The notes below the pieces were generated by a model. It did not search any database. It was not told where the DNA came from and saw only the letters and a list, made by a program, of their open reading frames with translations. A program made the translations under genes and the position numbers. A stretch of 64,000 nt of DNA from Chaunax sp. Z400 (taxonomy: Eukaryota; Chordata; Actinopteri; Lophiiformes; Chaunacidae): the NCBI GenBank assembly GCA_037577475.1, contig CM075184.1:8453594-8517593 (forward strand), written 5' to 3'. Shown here one piece after another: positions 37,260 through 49,700 of this stretch. The number at the start of each line of letters is the position of its first letter. Position 1 is the stretch's first letter.

Positions 37260-39893
37260 ACACCTTTGGGTTGGTGACCACAGCATCAGAATAAAAACAA
37301 ACAAACAAAAAACAATAAATAGCCTTTCTCCAGTGTGATGACCTCTCAGAGCCACTGTACACGTGCGCATTATCATATACATATTGTCATTATATTGCTG
37401 TAGTTCTCTGGCACACCTGTTTTAGAGGGTCTTATACCCTTTTTAAAATGAAATAAAATCTGCATTAATCACAGATCTTGGCAGACTTTGGATAAGTTTT
37501 GGCACAGAATGATAGCAGTAAATAATCCGCTGCTTTGTGCTTTTTTTGTCTGTTTAAATCTAAAAATGTCCCCATCAGTGTTGGCAACATCTAAAATAAA
37601 TGAATCTAAAATAACACTCACTCCATTGCACACATGATCCCAGAACACACACACAAACACACAGACAGGTAAACAGTGACACGAATGCAAATCTTGTCTC
37701 AGTGAATAAAAGGATATTATTTTGATAACCCATTGCATGCATTTGCCATTTATCCAGTAAAACCACCAGACCTTCATGCATTTCAGTTTTATTTAGACTA
37801 TACAGTCTAAATGCATCTGTTCATGTCTTAATTAATATGAATTTATGCATTTATTGAAATTAATGCATTGGGCCTTTATTTCCAAACGTGTTATTATCAG
37901 TTTTTCAGTATGTTGATTTTTTTGTGATTATTTTGGGTTTAGTTTATTACCTGTTTTATTTTGATGGGTAATTTCCCCATATCGGGTTTTTTTATTCACT
38001 CTTACTGCCTTTTTTTTTCTTGCCTTAGGATGGTTGATTGCTTGTATCTGTGTCTTGTTAACCTAAGTTTGTCCTCCTCACTCTCTTTGTTAGATTTGTC
38101 TCTTTGTCGAACCAGCAAAATCCATACTAACCACATTTGAACATCTTTCTATTGATGGGGTTGAAATGTTGGAATTTGAAAGCTTGGTTTTGACAAATAT
38201 CAGATTTTTTATTTACAACCAGATGTTAATGTCTGTTCAATGTTGGATTTTGATGTCAACCCAATGTTTTTATTTGGGACTAAATTCAACATTGATCTAA
38301 CATTATAGTCCAACATATTTCTGATGTTACACTGACGTTCAGGGCCAGCTGGGTGGGTTAGTGGCCCAAAGTGTTTTTGATGACCAACAATCAACTATCT
38401 TTTCTCCAGAGAAGCTTAGTGGCAGTGTGTTGGCAATAAACTACTAAAATAAATACATGCCTGCCCACACACACACTCCCACATGCACAAGATCCCAGAC
38501 TATACACACAAACACACACACAGGCAAACAGAGACCCTCCAGTGAATCTTTACTCAGTCTCTGAAACAGACCGCCCATCATTACTTTGATAGCTGTCATT
38601 TCTACACAAGACTTGCTGTTGGGGGGAAATAAAAGAGTTGGTGATAATGGAGGATAATTACACATCTCTTTCTCTCTCTCACTTGTTTTTCCTCTAATGC
38701 AGCATTGCACAGGATGGATGCCAGTGAAGTCGCAAACTGCAGCATTCAGCCCCATTACATCAGCAATGAGTGGAGATGCAGGCAACATCTGGTGTCTAAG
38801 CTGTGATAGAAAGCTGTGCCCTTTCAATAGATATCTGGAGGCGACACATAGTGGTATATTACATCTCAACATTAAATCCTCAAAGCCCACTTAGGTACAA
38901 TGTGTGAGACGTATGGGGAGAAAGTAAGGGATGAAGAAACAAAGTAGTGGGAAAGAGAGTGGAAAGACACAGTGGAGGGAGAGGATAATGGCAGAATAAG
39001 CTGTCGGCATATGGAGGGGAATGGATGGGAGTTGGAAATAAGAGCAACAAAAAAGGAAAGGAGGAGGCAAAGGTTTAATAAAAAAAAGAACAAAAAAAGA
39101 AAATAATTGAAGGAGGATTAGAGAATAAAATAAAATATGTATATATAAACTGGGAAAAAAGCATGTTTCAAACTGATTCATCAGCAAATTGAGAATAAGC
39201 ATAAATGAAGAAGGGGAAATTAAAGGACCCTAGATGTGTCGAATAGTCAGTCCAAATGCTGGTTCATACTATACTGGATGTTGGGCTAATTCTATCATAT
39301 ACATTAGTTCAGTATTCTATTCATATATACATGTATATATATATATACATATATATATATATGTTTACATATTGTTAAAGTATAATCTGTGAACATGTAA
39401 ATGTTATGTGTGACTATACACATGCCTGTTAAGCTGTTAAATTTATTGATTATACTGACCTATTGGAAAATATATCCAAGATTTTGTGATGCAAATCATA
39501 AATGCAATAAACCTAACATTAAGCACCGTGAGATCCACATTAAGACCTTTGTGATTTTTGTGTATATTTGTCTTTTGCCTTATAAAAGTCATTTTTAATA
39601 TAGAACTATTTATTTAATATTTATTTAATATAGAATCAACCACGAAACATTTTGCACCAGGTACGCTGATGCAATTTGTGTGCAAAAAAACTGTGCAAAA
39701 AGCTGGTGATGCCTGCAATATTAGGCTGATTCAGATATTTAATCATTAAATAACATGAAAATCATGATCAATGATCAGGAAATGGGATGATTTGAAATTA
39801 ACATGTTACAATATACAAAATAAATGATTTCCAGTTGAATTAAGTAATTGAATGCATTTCACTAAAGATTATTAGTTTGTAAACACACATGTA

Positions 39894-40029
39894 CAATGAA
39901 ATATTAATCATGAAGAAAAAAAAACTTGTATGCAGGTGTACTGAAACTTTAGATTTTTGACATTGTAAAGTTTCAGAAGTTTCATTACACCTGCATAAAA
40001 GTTTTTTTTTCATGATTAATATTTCATTG
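39894..40029. mobile_element. Hairpin MITE, 136 bp, TA-flanked
   Basis: Nearly the whole element is an inverted repeat. Arms of about 58 bases (39894-39952 and about 39967-40029) begin CAATGAAATATTAATCATGA and surround a short loop. TA dinucleotides lie immediately outside both ends (39892-39893 and 40030-40031), as expected for Tc1/mariner-type insertion. There is no coding capacity. Arms differ by a few substitutions and small indels in the A-run. Confidence 0.82.
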
Positions 40030-40032
40030 TAT

Positions 40033-40065
40033 CACTTGAAGGTGATCCCTTGATTTTCCATAGAG

Positions 40066-40106
<41 letters not shown>

Positions 40107-40131
40107 GTGTGTGTGTGTGCGTGTGTGTGTG

Positions 40132-40163
<32 letters not shown>

Positions 40164-40619
40164 GCAGAGAGCCCACAGAAAGCACAGAAAGATGTATCAA
40201 GTTTCGTTCATAGTAGCTAAACATTGTTTTAGAAAGGCAAAGTGGAACACCTGACATGACTCTTGAAGTATTGATGGAATTAGATTTGTGGAAGTGGACA
40301 TGATACTAAATGTATCATGAGAGCAGGTAAACATTAAACGGTAAGAGGAGAATGGGATAAATGAAAGCCTGTCTCTAACATAGGCCTTCTCTCTCCCATT
40401 GTGGCAAATGAAGACCAATTTGCAATATCTTATGATTCTTCTTTTGCATGATGGAGCTCCCATTCCCTCCAGTTACTCTGGGTTGCTGATCATTGGTCAA
40501 TTTTCACATTGAAATCTGGTTTAGCACAGCTTTTACATTTTGAATAACCTAAGAGAGAAATGAGAATATAATTAAAATAATATTGTCTGTTATTTAATCT
40601 GGATGGGTCTCGCTCTCTG

Positions 40620-40679
<60 letters not shown>

Positions 40680-40713
40680 GCTCTATGGAAAATCAAGAGA
40701 TCACCTTCAAGTG
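40033..40713. repeat. Inverted duplication, both arms with a microsatellite
   Basis: The left arm (40033-40172) starts CACTTGAAGGTGATC, continues through TTGATTTTCCATAGAGCGTG, a long TG tract (40067-40163) and GGCAGAGAGC. The right arm (40612-40713) is its reverse complement, including a CA tract at 40620-40679. Outside the microsatellite about 47 bases match with one clear mismatch. The 440-base spacer shows no internal repeat. It may be a DNA transposon with long inverted ends, or two copies of one element inserted in opposite directions. Confidence 0.85.
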
Positions 40714-40831
40714 CAGTGACGCGTCAAGCTGAGCCTTCAGCTGTTGTTACAGCGACGCTCAGCTGATCAGCAGCTAGCCTGACAACTTCATTCACCAAGC
40801 ATCTGCTAGCTGTCAGTCACACCCAGCAGAG

Positions 40832-40865
<34 letters not shown>

Positions 40866-42754
40866 CCTGAGGCTATTGATGAAACTGTCAGAGAGAGGAT
40901 GAGACATGTCCATCACCCATCTTTATCTTGCTTTCTGCCTGTTGCTCTTTTATCCCCTCTCTCACCTTGCTTCTCTCTGTCTGTGCCCTTGATCGCCCGA
41001 TGCTCAGCATTTCCTATTCATTCTTCATTACACCTCCCACGCGCAATTATCTCCACGCACACCATCACCGCCCACTCTCTCTTATTATATACCACGGGAT
41101 TTTTATAGCGAAAGGTGAAATATATAACAGAGCAGGATCTAAGACCAAAATGAATGTTTATATGATTCGCTCAAAGAAAATAAAAATATATAGAAAGAAA
41201 GCAGCCTCTGAAGAAACTCAGATCCAACTGTAAACAGTGCTGACCAAATAAGAATCAGGAGTCTATTACTGCATAGCTAATATCTCACTTCAGATGTTTC
41301 AGAAACGTATTTTATTGTAGTGTTTGCTTTAAAACAGATCACCAGATTACCAACACGGTGTTTGCTTCAAACCAGATTGTAAAATTAGGCACTGTTGACC
41401 AAATATGAATCAATATTATAAAACTTCACAGCCCTGTTTAACTGTAATATGAGAGGCTTCCATGTGAAAACTGGATGTAAAGAGGAAAGAGAGGGGACTC
41501 GCATGCACATACACCCAGCCTAGTGACCAAATAAGATCACAGAGAAGTGTGATGAGAGTGTGATGTGATGTCATTCTCTGTTCAGGACATGACTCTTCTA
41601 TGTGTTTACATAGTGAATAGGTGCTTTTTGCCGTATTAATGGTCAGAATGTCATATTTAACCTTGAAAGTGGGCCAAAGCATAAAGGTGGCAGATGCAAA
41701 CACACACATACACACACACTATATTGCACTACAGTGTAGGACTGACGAAAGCTGGACTGTGAACATGAAGTATTTTATTGATTAGTTTAAAGCTGGATGT
41801 GCATATTGTCCATAAAGGGGGATAATAAAAGAAGTTCTGTAGAATTGGGTGACAAAAAGACTAAATGAGAGAGAGAGTCATTTAAGTGTTGTTTCATTGA
41901 GAGCCTCCAAAACAGCCTCAGACAAAGAGGCTAGATTTACAACATGTGGCTCCAAAGATGTTTTGATAGAATCTTGTTACTCAGTTGTTGAATTCATTAA
42001 TGCACATGGTTAGTTTTATTTTCTTTTTTTCCTCTAATTTAAGCTTCATCTTTGTTTTTATATCAAACTAATCAAACAAAGAACACTAGCAGTGATGGTT
42101 CGACTACAGACTTGAAGCTGCAGCTGCAGATGTGCATCATTTAGAGGATTTTAGATGTTGCCTGTTTTTCAACATGTAGTTTTAAGCAAAAACAGACAAA
42201 AAAATTCAAGCTGTCGGCTCCCGTATTACTGTCTCTATTGTAACTTTTATGTATTATCTGCACACAACGTGTCATCAGTATTTTCACAATGCAACATATG
42301 TATTCTTCATGACTGCTGTAGGTCTTATAATATGCATGCATTTGCTTTCATGTTTAGATGGGTTGTTTTACTCTGAAGATGGTGCTCCTTGCTAACTGAA
42401 GTTTTTACACATTACAAAAATGGAGTTTCACACATCCATGTACAAAGATCGTTTCATAATGCAGGTGTTCAACACAGAGTGCCTCTTGCTAAGGTCTGTG
42501 ATTATCCAAATATCAAGAGTATTAATTAAAAGTCGGTTATAGTTTCTCTGTGAGTGCAGACAGTCCTACCTCTTAATATCCACTGCTCTTTCATCTGGGG
42601 GTGGTAAATGGACCTCTGCTATGTGTCTGCTCAGTTTAAGTGTTGTTGCTTATACAAATTTAATGAGCATTTTAGTTGCACTTTTTAATGTGCACACCAC
42701 AGCCTTATGCATAATTAAAGAATGTACAAATAATGCAACATGGTTTTTTTCAGG

Positions 42755-42832
<78 letters not shown>

Positions 42833-44380
42833 TTTTGATCTGTCCTAAAATGTGAATCAGACCATGTCTGTTTTTGCCTTCTGATGTCAAGTATGTGGAA
42901 TTTACACCCACAGGAGAGAATAGAATTCAAAACTGCCTTGTAAAAGAATCACCAACGCTGTCTTACCACCTTAATAATGCAATGTTATAAATGTTCTTGT
43001 TTCCTTTCTTTTTCTTTCTTTTTTTTTGAGAAACCATGACTGTCTGTTTGCTGAACACTAACATAAGACATTAAACATTGAAACAACTGACATCCCCTTG
43101 TCCTTTCTTGGGCTGCAAGTCATGAGAATCTGTCTCCAACCAAATATTGTAGAAACACAGTACACAAATGCTGAGACCAGTCAGGAGTCCAAGGGCCAGA
43201 CATTTTCTACAGTAGACAGTATGGAGGTGGACGTAGATGGATAGATGGATAGATGGATAGATAGAAAGATAATAGTATTATTAGCGCTGCTGTCAGCTCC
43301 AGGGGATGGCCATCCTGGGATCTGGAGGGTTAGATGATGGGTGCATGGAGTTGAGAGGATGGAGCTGGAGGAAAGTCTGATGCTGTAAGATGAGCGGTCT
43401 ATGAATTCTGGACTTTGGTTTGGGTGTCGAACAAATTGACAATCACTTGTGGGACCACGTGTTAGCAAACAATAGCCAATCCACACATCCAACAGATAAC
43501 ATTAGCATTCACTTGGAGTTGAGTCGTTCACTCTGTATCCTATGTTCCACTATGTTTGCCAGCTAGTTGCTCATTTTGCAAGATTGTTGATTGATATTAG
43601 ACAACATCCGGTGGCTTTATCAGAGCTTTTTCACTATAGACGGCTACTTGCTGTAATCAACACTGATGAGAGCAGACAGTGAACCCTAACAGAAAAGTTG
43701 CAGACCGAAAAACTGAAATAATGAGCTAAAATATGTAAGAAGACTCAGTAGATCTGAGGGGAGCTGCAGAATTGTGCTATAAATCAGTATTTTCTTTTTC
43801 TTTTTTAACTCTGTCAGTGTTAAAACTACAGAAGGGCACAAATTAAAACTGATGCTGCAAGAGAGACCAGGGGTGAAGCAGAGACGTCTGTTTTGACCAT
43901 GTGTGCTTGTGTCACCTCTTGGAGCAGGACTGTAGATAATCTGATGTGGATAGCGCTGCATTCATGTCAACCATCACAGACAGTTTATTGTCGTCGTCCC
44001 CTGCCCTAAGGTGTGCCCTCCTCTCTCTCTCACTCTCTGATTGTCTCATCACTCTTCTGCTGTGACTCCCACCTGACATCCAGACAGGCCTCATCCTCCT
44101 GCAAGGGGGATAATCAACGTCTTATCAGTATACTGCCAATATCCCCCCCCCACATAGTGGACATGGACCCACACATGCACACACATACAAATGTGGCCAC
44201 ACATGTAAACATGCATGCGCTCTCTGTGTAAACTGGAGGATACAGTTTACTGCATGTAATGTTGCTGCTACATAAAATCTGTCCACTCTAAGGGACCATA
44301 TTCTGTTTATACCAGTCATGGTTCATGGTTTCTAAGGAACCTCTTGCAGATCTCTTGATGTCTAGTTCAGGTTTTAGATT
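40714..44380. other. Non-coding stretch, no gene recognised
   Basis: Includes a TG tract at 40835-40863 and a mixed GATG/GATA tract at about 43233-43263. The phrase TGACCAAATA occurs twice (about 41242 and 41396) in similar context. The TA tract at 42757 is listed separately. No exon is visible. Confidence 0.55.
42757..42830. repeat. (TA)n microsatellite, 74 bp
   Basis: A pure TA tract of about 37 units, the longest TA tract in the window. Confidence 0.97.
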
Positions 44381-44460
44381 AGGGGTCTCCAAACAATGTC
44401 CTGTGGGTCATGTGCAGCCTGACATTAATTTCATACGGCCTGTGACTTATTTATTATCAG
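44381..44460 (+). mobile_element. Possible hAT-type terminus
   Basis: Begins AGGGGTCTCCAAAC and continues with CCTGTGGGTCATGTGCAGCC, resembling the ends of hAT-family elements that read GGGGTCTCAAACT and GGGGCCACATGCAGCC (recalled). No opposite end or 8-base target duplication could be found. Confidence 0.3.
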
Positions 44461-46666
44461 ATATATTGTTATGTGTTATGTTTCACTTTATTAAAATGCA
44501 GTTCTTACTGTGTAAACTAGGTGTCACTATCCCAATATGTGTTGATTGTTTGCAGTCTGTAAACCAAAGGGACAGTTCAGAAAGTGGGAAGTGAATGCAG
44601 CAGATTCCAGTCGTGGTGGCAAAATAACAACGTTTTTACAGCAAATAAGATTAAAATGAATTCCATTGTGTCATACGTTGCAGCATCAGCATGTTTAAAA
44701 TTCAGTCATTAAAAATGTTCTGTTAAAATAAATGTCTCATAGACTTTAGACAGTCGAAAGGAGACACACTATTACTGGAAATCTTGTGTTTGCTGACTTC
44801 ATGTGTTTCAAATTCTTGCCTCGCTGCTATGATGCACAGGTCTGGACCCCCACCCACACCCCTACCCGATTTTGGGTGTGGTCAAAGGTTACAACAGATG
44901 CACACTTCTGCTTAGGGTGTTCTTCGAATAACCAATTTTCAATTTGAATTGGAATGTGTCCAGAGGCTGTCTGCCTGCAACCATTTTTTATTAGAATTTA
45001 AACCCCTCTCCTCCGTCTTAATGATATGAAAACAACTACAAACATGCTGTACACTCTAAAAGTTGATGTAAATTTACAGTGAAATCCAAACAATGTTCTG
45101 CTGTTCTGCTCAATGTTATGCCATCATTTACAGGAATGTACTCCAACAGTAAAGAGCAGAGGATCATGGGAATTGAAAGGAAATTAACAGGCACACTCAG
45201 CCTTTTGTCACAGATGTCGAGAGCTTCATTGATAATTCAACCTCCATTGAGAAACAGAAGTCGACATTTTTATTCTCCTTCAAAATGTCAAAATATTAAG
45301 AAGTAGCATACTATTATCCTCGTCAAGGCAGTAAGAATAAATGTGAGGCTTTATCTAGTTGGATTTTCTGCCATTAAGAACACTCACAACAAAGTCATTC
45401 AAAAAACGTAATATTTACAATGTTCTAGCTCAAAATGTCAGCAGGTTTATATTAACCTTGAGACATGATTGTTGCTTTTGCTGGATGACATTTTAAACAT
45501 ACTGGATCATGTATCGAGGCAGTGGTCTAACCTAGTGCTTTGTGTTTTCCACCAGACAAAAAGAATCAAACTAAACGTTCTTTTTTCCCCCTAAGAATTC
45601 ACTGTTTATGAAGTTTTTTATTGTTAACGAATGTGAATTTTACCCACGAAACTGATTTAAAGTTGTCATGGTTGTAGTGCTTGTTTTAAACAAAATCTTT
45701 TGCTTGGACATCTTCATTTCTCTTTACATAAGGTAACATCATTTTAAAATTCTAGTCTATTCATCAGCATACATCTGATGGTCTAACCCAGTGATCAAAA
45801 ACCATTGTCCAGATCATGTTAAAAATATTTGATTACCGGACATCTGGACAAGCCATTTCAGTCAGAATTAAAGTTTTTTTGTAGGTTTTCTTTTTTGGGA
45901 TGTTATATCAACTTTATCAGAATGGCCTGGAACATCATATCCAAGTTGTGTATACATCTTAATCATCCTCAAAACAGATTGGAATAACTGTACCACTGAA
46001 TAAAAGAAACCAACTCGAAACTGCACTGTAATTGGCTTAGAACTGTATCAAACTTTGGATCACCCGCGTTGCACACCAGAGCACAGGAGCAGAACTTCAA
46101 GCCCACAGAGAAGAATATATAAATATATCACCCCGTATTTTTTACATAATCTGGACAATGATTTGCTCCCTGGGAATGATGATTTTGTAAGGCACACCAG
46201 CCTTTGTACAGTTCACTGTCCCTCTGGTAGACGACCCATCTTTGAGTGTGTTTGCCAAAATATGCGATTTTCAATGTAAATAAAATATGGACAGCTACAC
46301 TATGTTTAGTGGCTCTCTAAGACTACAGATGAGACAAATGGACTCTCCCTCTGACTTGGCGCTTACCTCTTTATTAACTGTACTGCAAAGTTACTCTACA
46401 AAAACCCAATTGAATATATAAGTGTATTTGTCATAAGGGAAATTTAGAAGAAATCTTGCTGTAATATCTGAGAAAAAAAATTTAAAAAGTCGCTCTACAT
46501 TGTTTTTCAGAACCTGCATTGACACCCAAGGGGCACAAAAGCGAGTCAAGGGATGGTGCAAAGCATGAAGAGTGGAAAGAAGGAAACAACGTAGAAAAGA
46601 AGTGAGTCTGCATGTCTGCACAATAATCATGAAGATCAGTGTCTTCTAGTGGGACTTTTGTAACTG

Positions 46667-46669
<3 letters not shown>

Positions 46670-46735
<66 letters not shown>
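46670..46735. repeat. (CA)n microsatellite
   Basis: A pure CA tract of about 66 bases ending at CGTGTG. Confidence 0.96.
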
Positions 46736-46738
<3 letters not shown>

Positions 46739-49700
46739 TGCATACACAGCTACAACCCAAGAACTTAACTCTCTTGTAGCGGACCAACTCCACCAGACAG
46801 CTGCTCGGTGGCGGTGCGTTCAGTGGCGGTGCGTTCAGTGGCCAGAAGCTATTTTGCTGCATAAAATGGGACTCTCGTTTGAGTAGCTCTTGTCCCCGGA
46901 GACAGAGACTACTTGTCTGTGCAGTGTCTGCAGTGTTGCTGAGAGACATTGATTAAAAGTTGTCAGCTAACATTTTTCAAAAGCCAAAGCAATCTATTAG
47001 GTTATGGCAATTTTACCACCTTGTCCTGCTTTGCATTAGGATGCACTTCCTACACTCACAAACACAAATAATGGTTAATATTGTTTAAATGCACTTTTTG
47101 TGTTTGTGTGTATGCACTCTTTATTTACATGTGTGTGTGTGACAGGACGTGCATTTGCGCTGTATTCCAGAGGTTAGCAGCCCCAGCTTCGATGCTCCAG
47201 ATTTGAATTGTCCCCTGAGTGTTGTGTCCTGAACCTGGGTCCATGGTGTCCGCCTCTTCCACTGATCCCGCGATGACAGTATCCGCCCTAAACCCCTCCA
47301 TGTCTGAAGCATCCCTGGAGCTCCCCTGGTGCCTGGCCACAGCCATGCCCCAGGAACTGCAGCCCCTGTAGGTGGGACCTCATCTGGCTGTCAGCTTCTT
47401 CAACATCCGCCGTCAAGCTTCCATACTAGAAGCACTACCAGTTCTGACAGTGATCTCCATAAGTTCTGATATTAGACCAACCCTTCTTCAGTTTTGACTC
47501 AGTTTAGATGGAGGTCAGCGCCATTGTTGGGTTACTTTGCAGTCCTCCACAGTTTGAAAACTCCGGGATTAAAAACATGCACATTCATGTTACGTTGAGT
47601 TGCTTGTCTATTTGTTTTACTATGGGAGGAGAGAATGCAGTGAAAGCGCTGGAGCTGCTGGGAATTCAAATTCATTACCTGAAGATGGTCAGGTGGATCT
47701 TTTACTGACTCATAACAATGTACATGTGCAAAAATAGGGCTCAAAGTAGCAGTTTGACTGATGATTCCACAGATTATATGCATGTCACAAACAAACAGCT
47801 AACTGTGGTAGCGACAAACAGGGATGTTTTCAGCAAATATACATAGTGCAGAAGGAGATGCTATTTTAGATAAATGTCATTATTTTGACATACTAACTGG
47901 TTATAAGGAGGTACTTCATTATTATTCTTAAAATAAATACTGAGTCATTTTGGAGAAAATAAATCATTATTGATAAATTATCATTGGATAACATTTGTTA
48001 ATATGACTTACAGGATCTTTGTAATCGCATGGCAGAAACGGTCTTTCATACTTTTATTTATCTCTTAGCCCATTTCTGATATGTGTCAAAGCCAAATAGA
48101 GTTGAACAAATATGGAATCCTTGCTGGTTTATTAATAAGCTGCACAGCATTTTTTTCCCCTTGTTGCATGTTTTACTAATTTTTCAGGGTAAGTGGTTTT
48201 ATGAGCCTTTCCACTCATTATGTTGTTAGAGTAAATGTGAACATATTAACAATCAGTCTTATTCCACCCATCGTAACTGATAACTATGTCTGAAAAAATT
48301 GGAGCTTAATTGGAGCTTGATACAAACAACACCTCACAAGGTTATGATTTCTATGTTTCTTATGGCACACATATGTAACGCCTCCCAGCATGATGTATTT
48401 AGTTGACAGCCATCATTCAATGCAAGTATCTGACAGGCCTACAACTTCTTTGCACACTAATCAGATTTCAGACAATTCCGCAAAAAAAAAAAAAAAATGG
48501 TTTACAGTAATGGGACTATGGTAGTAACTATGTTTGATTAAGCAACACCAGTGGCTAACTATCATCCTCTAATTTCAAGTTAGATTATATTGAGTGTGAT
48601 AAGAGGGAAAGCTTGTGTGCAACCTTGACAGCTGTTTTTACACAGCCCTATCCCTAAACTCAGAAAATTTGATGTGGGTTGTCCAACTGTAGAATACAAT
48701 AAAATAAAAAAATATTCATTTATTCATCATCAAAAACACAGGGGGATTCTTGAAGACATCCATTATGAAGGGTTCATAGAGACATTTTTAGATTCCTGTC
48801 ATACAAGGAGAAAATCCTTCATAACATTTTATTATTGACTAGATATGTGGTACCTCCAGCAGGAACCCTAAGCCGAAGCCTACCACATTATATAATGTTT
48901 AAACATGACAATGTTTGGTATCTTTTTTCATTACATCACCTCTATGACCTGACAATTATTTCTTCAGTGTAACTCTATGAACATACCGAACCCAAAAACA
49001 TGCCGGTTAGGTTCAGGGATCATGTTGGCGTGACCTCAAACCCCAGAGGGATAAAAAAACTTTTTTTTTTTTTGTATGAAATAACACAACCTTGAAGTCA
49101 CTTGCAAGAATTGTGAATGACATTTAGACGACTTGACTCGTTTGAATATCTGTCAATACAATCTCCAGAATTAGCCTTTGAGTGTGTTTCCATGAGGACA
49201 AAGAGAGAGGAAATGGAGAAAGAGCAGCAACATGAGAGGCAACAGACGTGCGGATCTGGACAGATGGACAGGGAGTTTATCGTTTAAACATCATCACCAT
49301 CCTCATCATCCATGTCAATCCTGTCCACGAGGGACCCACCGTTCACTGAGAAGATGATGTCTCCACTCCACCAAGAGGTGGCCACCAGGGACTCAACTCT
49401 GTGCTGCAGTTCTTCTACAGACACAGAAATAAACACCATCCTCTACTTCTGCATTACACCAATGATTCAACACACTTTAAGCAAAGCCCACTCCCAGCTT
49501 CTCCTTATCAAACTATTCTTGTTCCTTGGGGTTTGGTGATGCATCCCAGCTCAATTATCTCAAATATTATGTATATGCATGTTTATTCTCTCTGTTCAGA
49601 ATGATAGACTGTTAGCGCAGTGTTTTTAATATGCAAACTACTCTTGTCAACCAAGCTGGGATTGAGAGGCTACCAATTATTTGCCGTCAGACAGTGAAAG

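Larger units (their letters stand above)
35658..39891. other. Non-coding stretch with several tandem repeats
   Basis: Contains the TG, 19-bp and GATA repeats listed separately. At about 38160-38370 the text alternates CAATGTTGGATTTTG with AACATTGATCTAACATTATA and ends GGCCAGCTGGG; I recall this as a common fish repeat but cannot set its limits. No exon is recognised. Confidence 0.55.
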
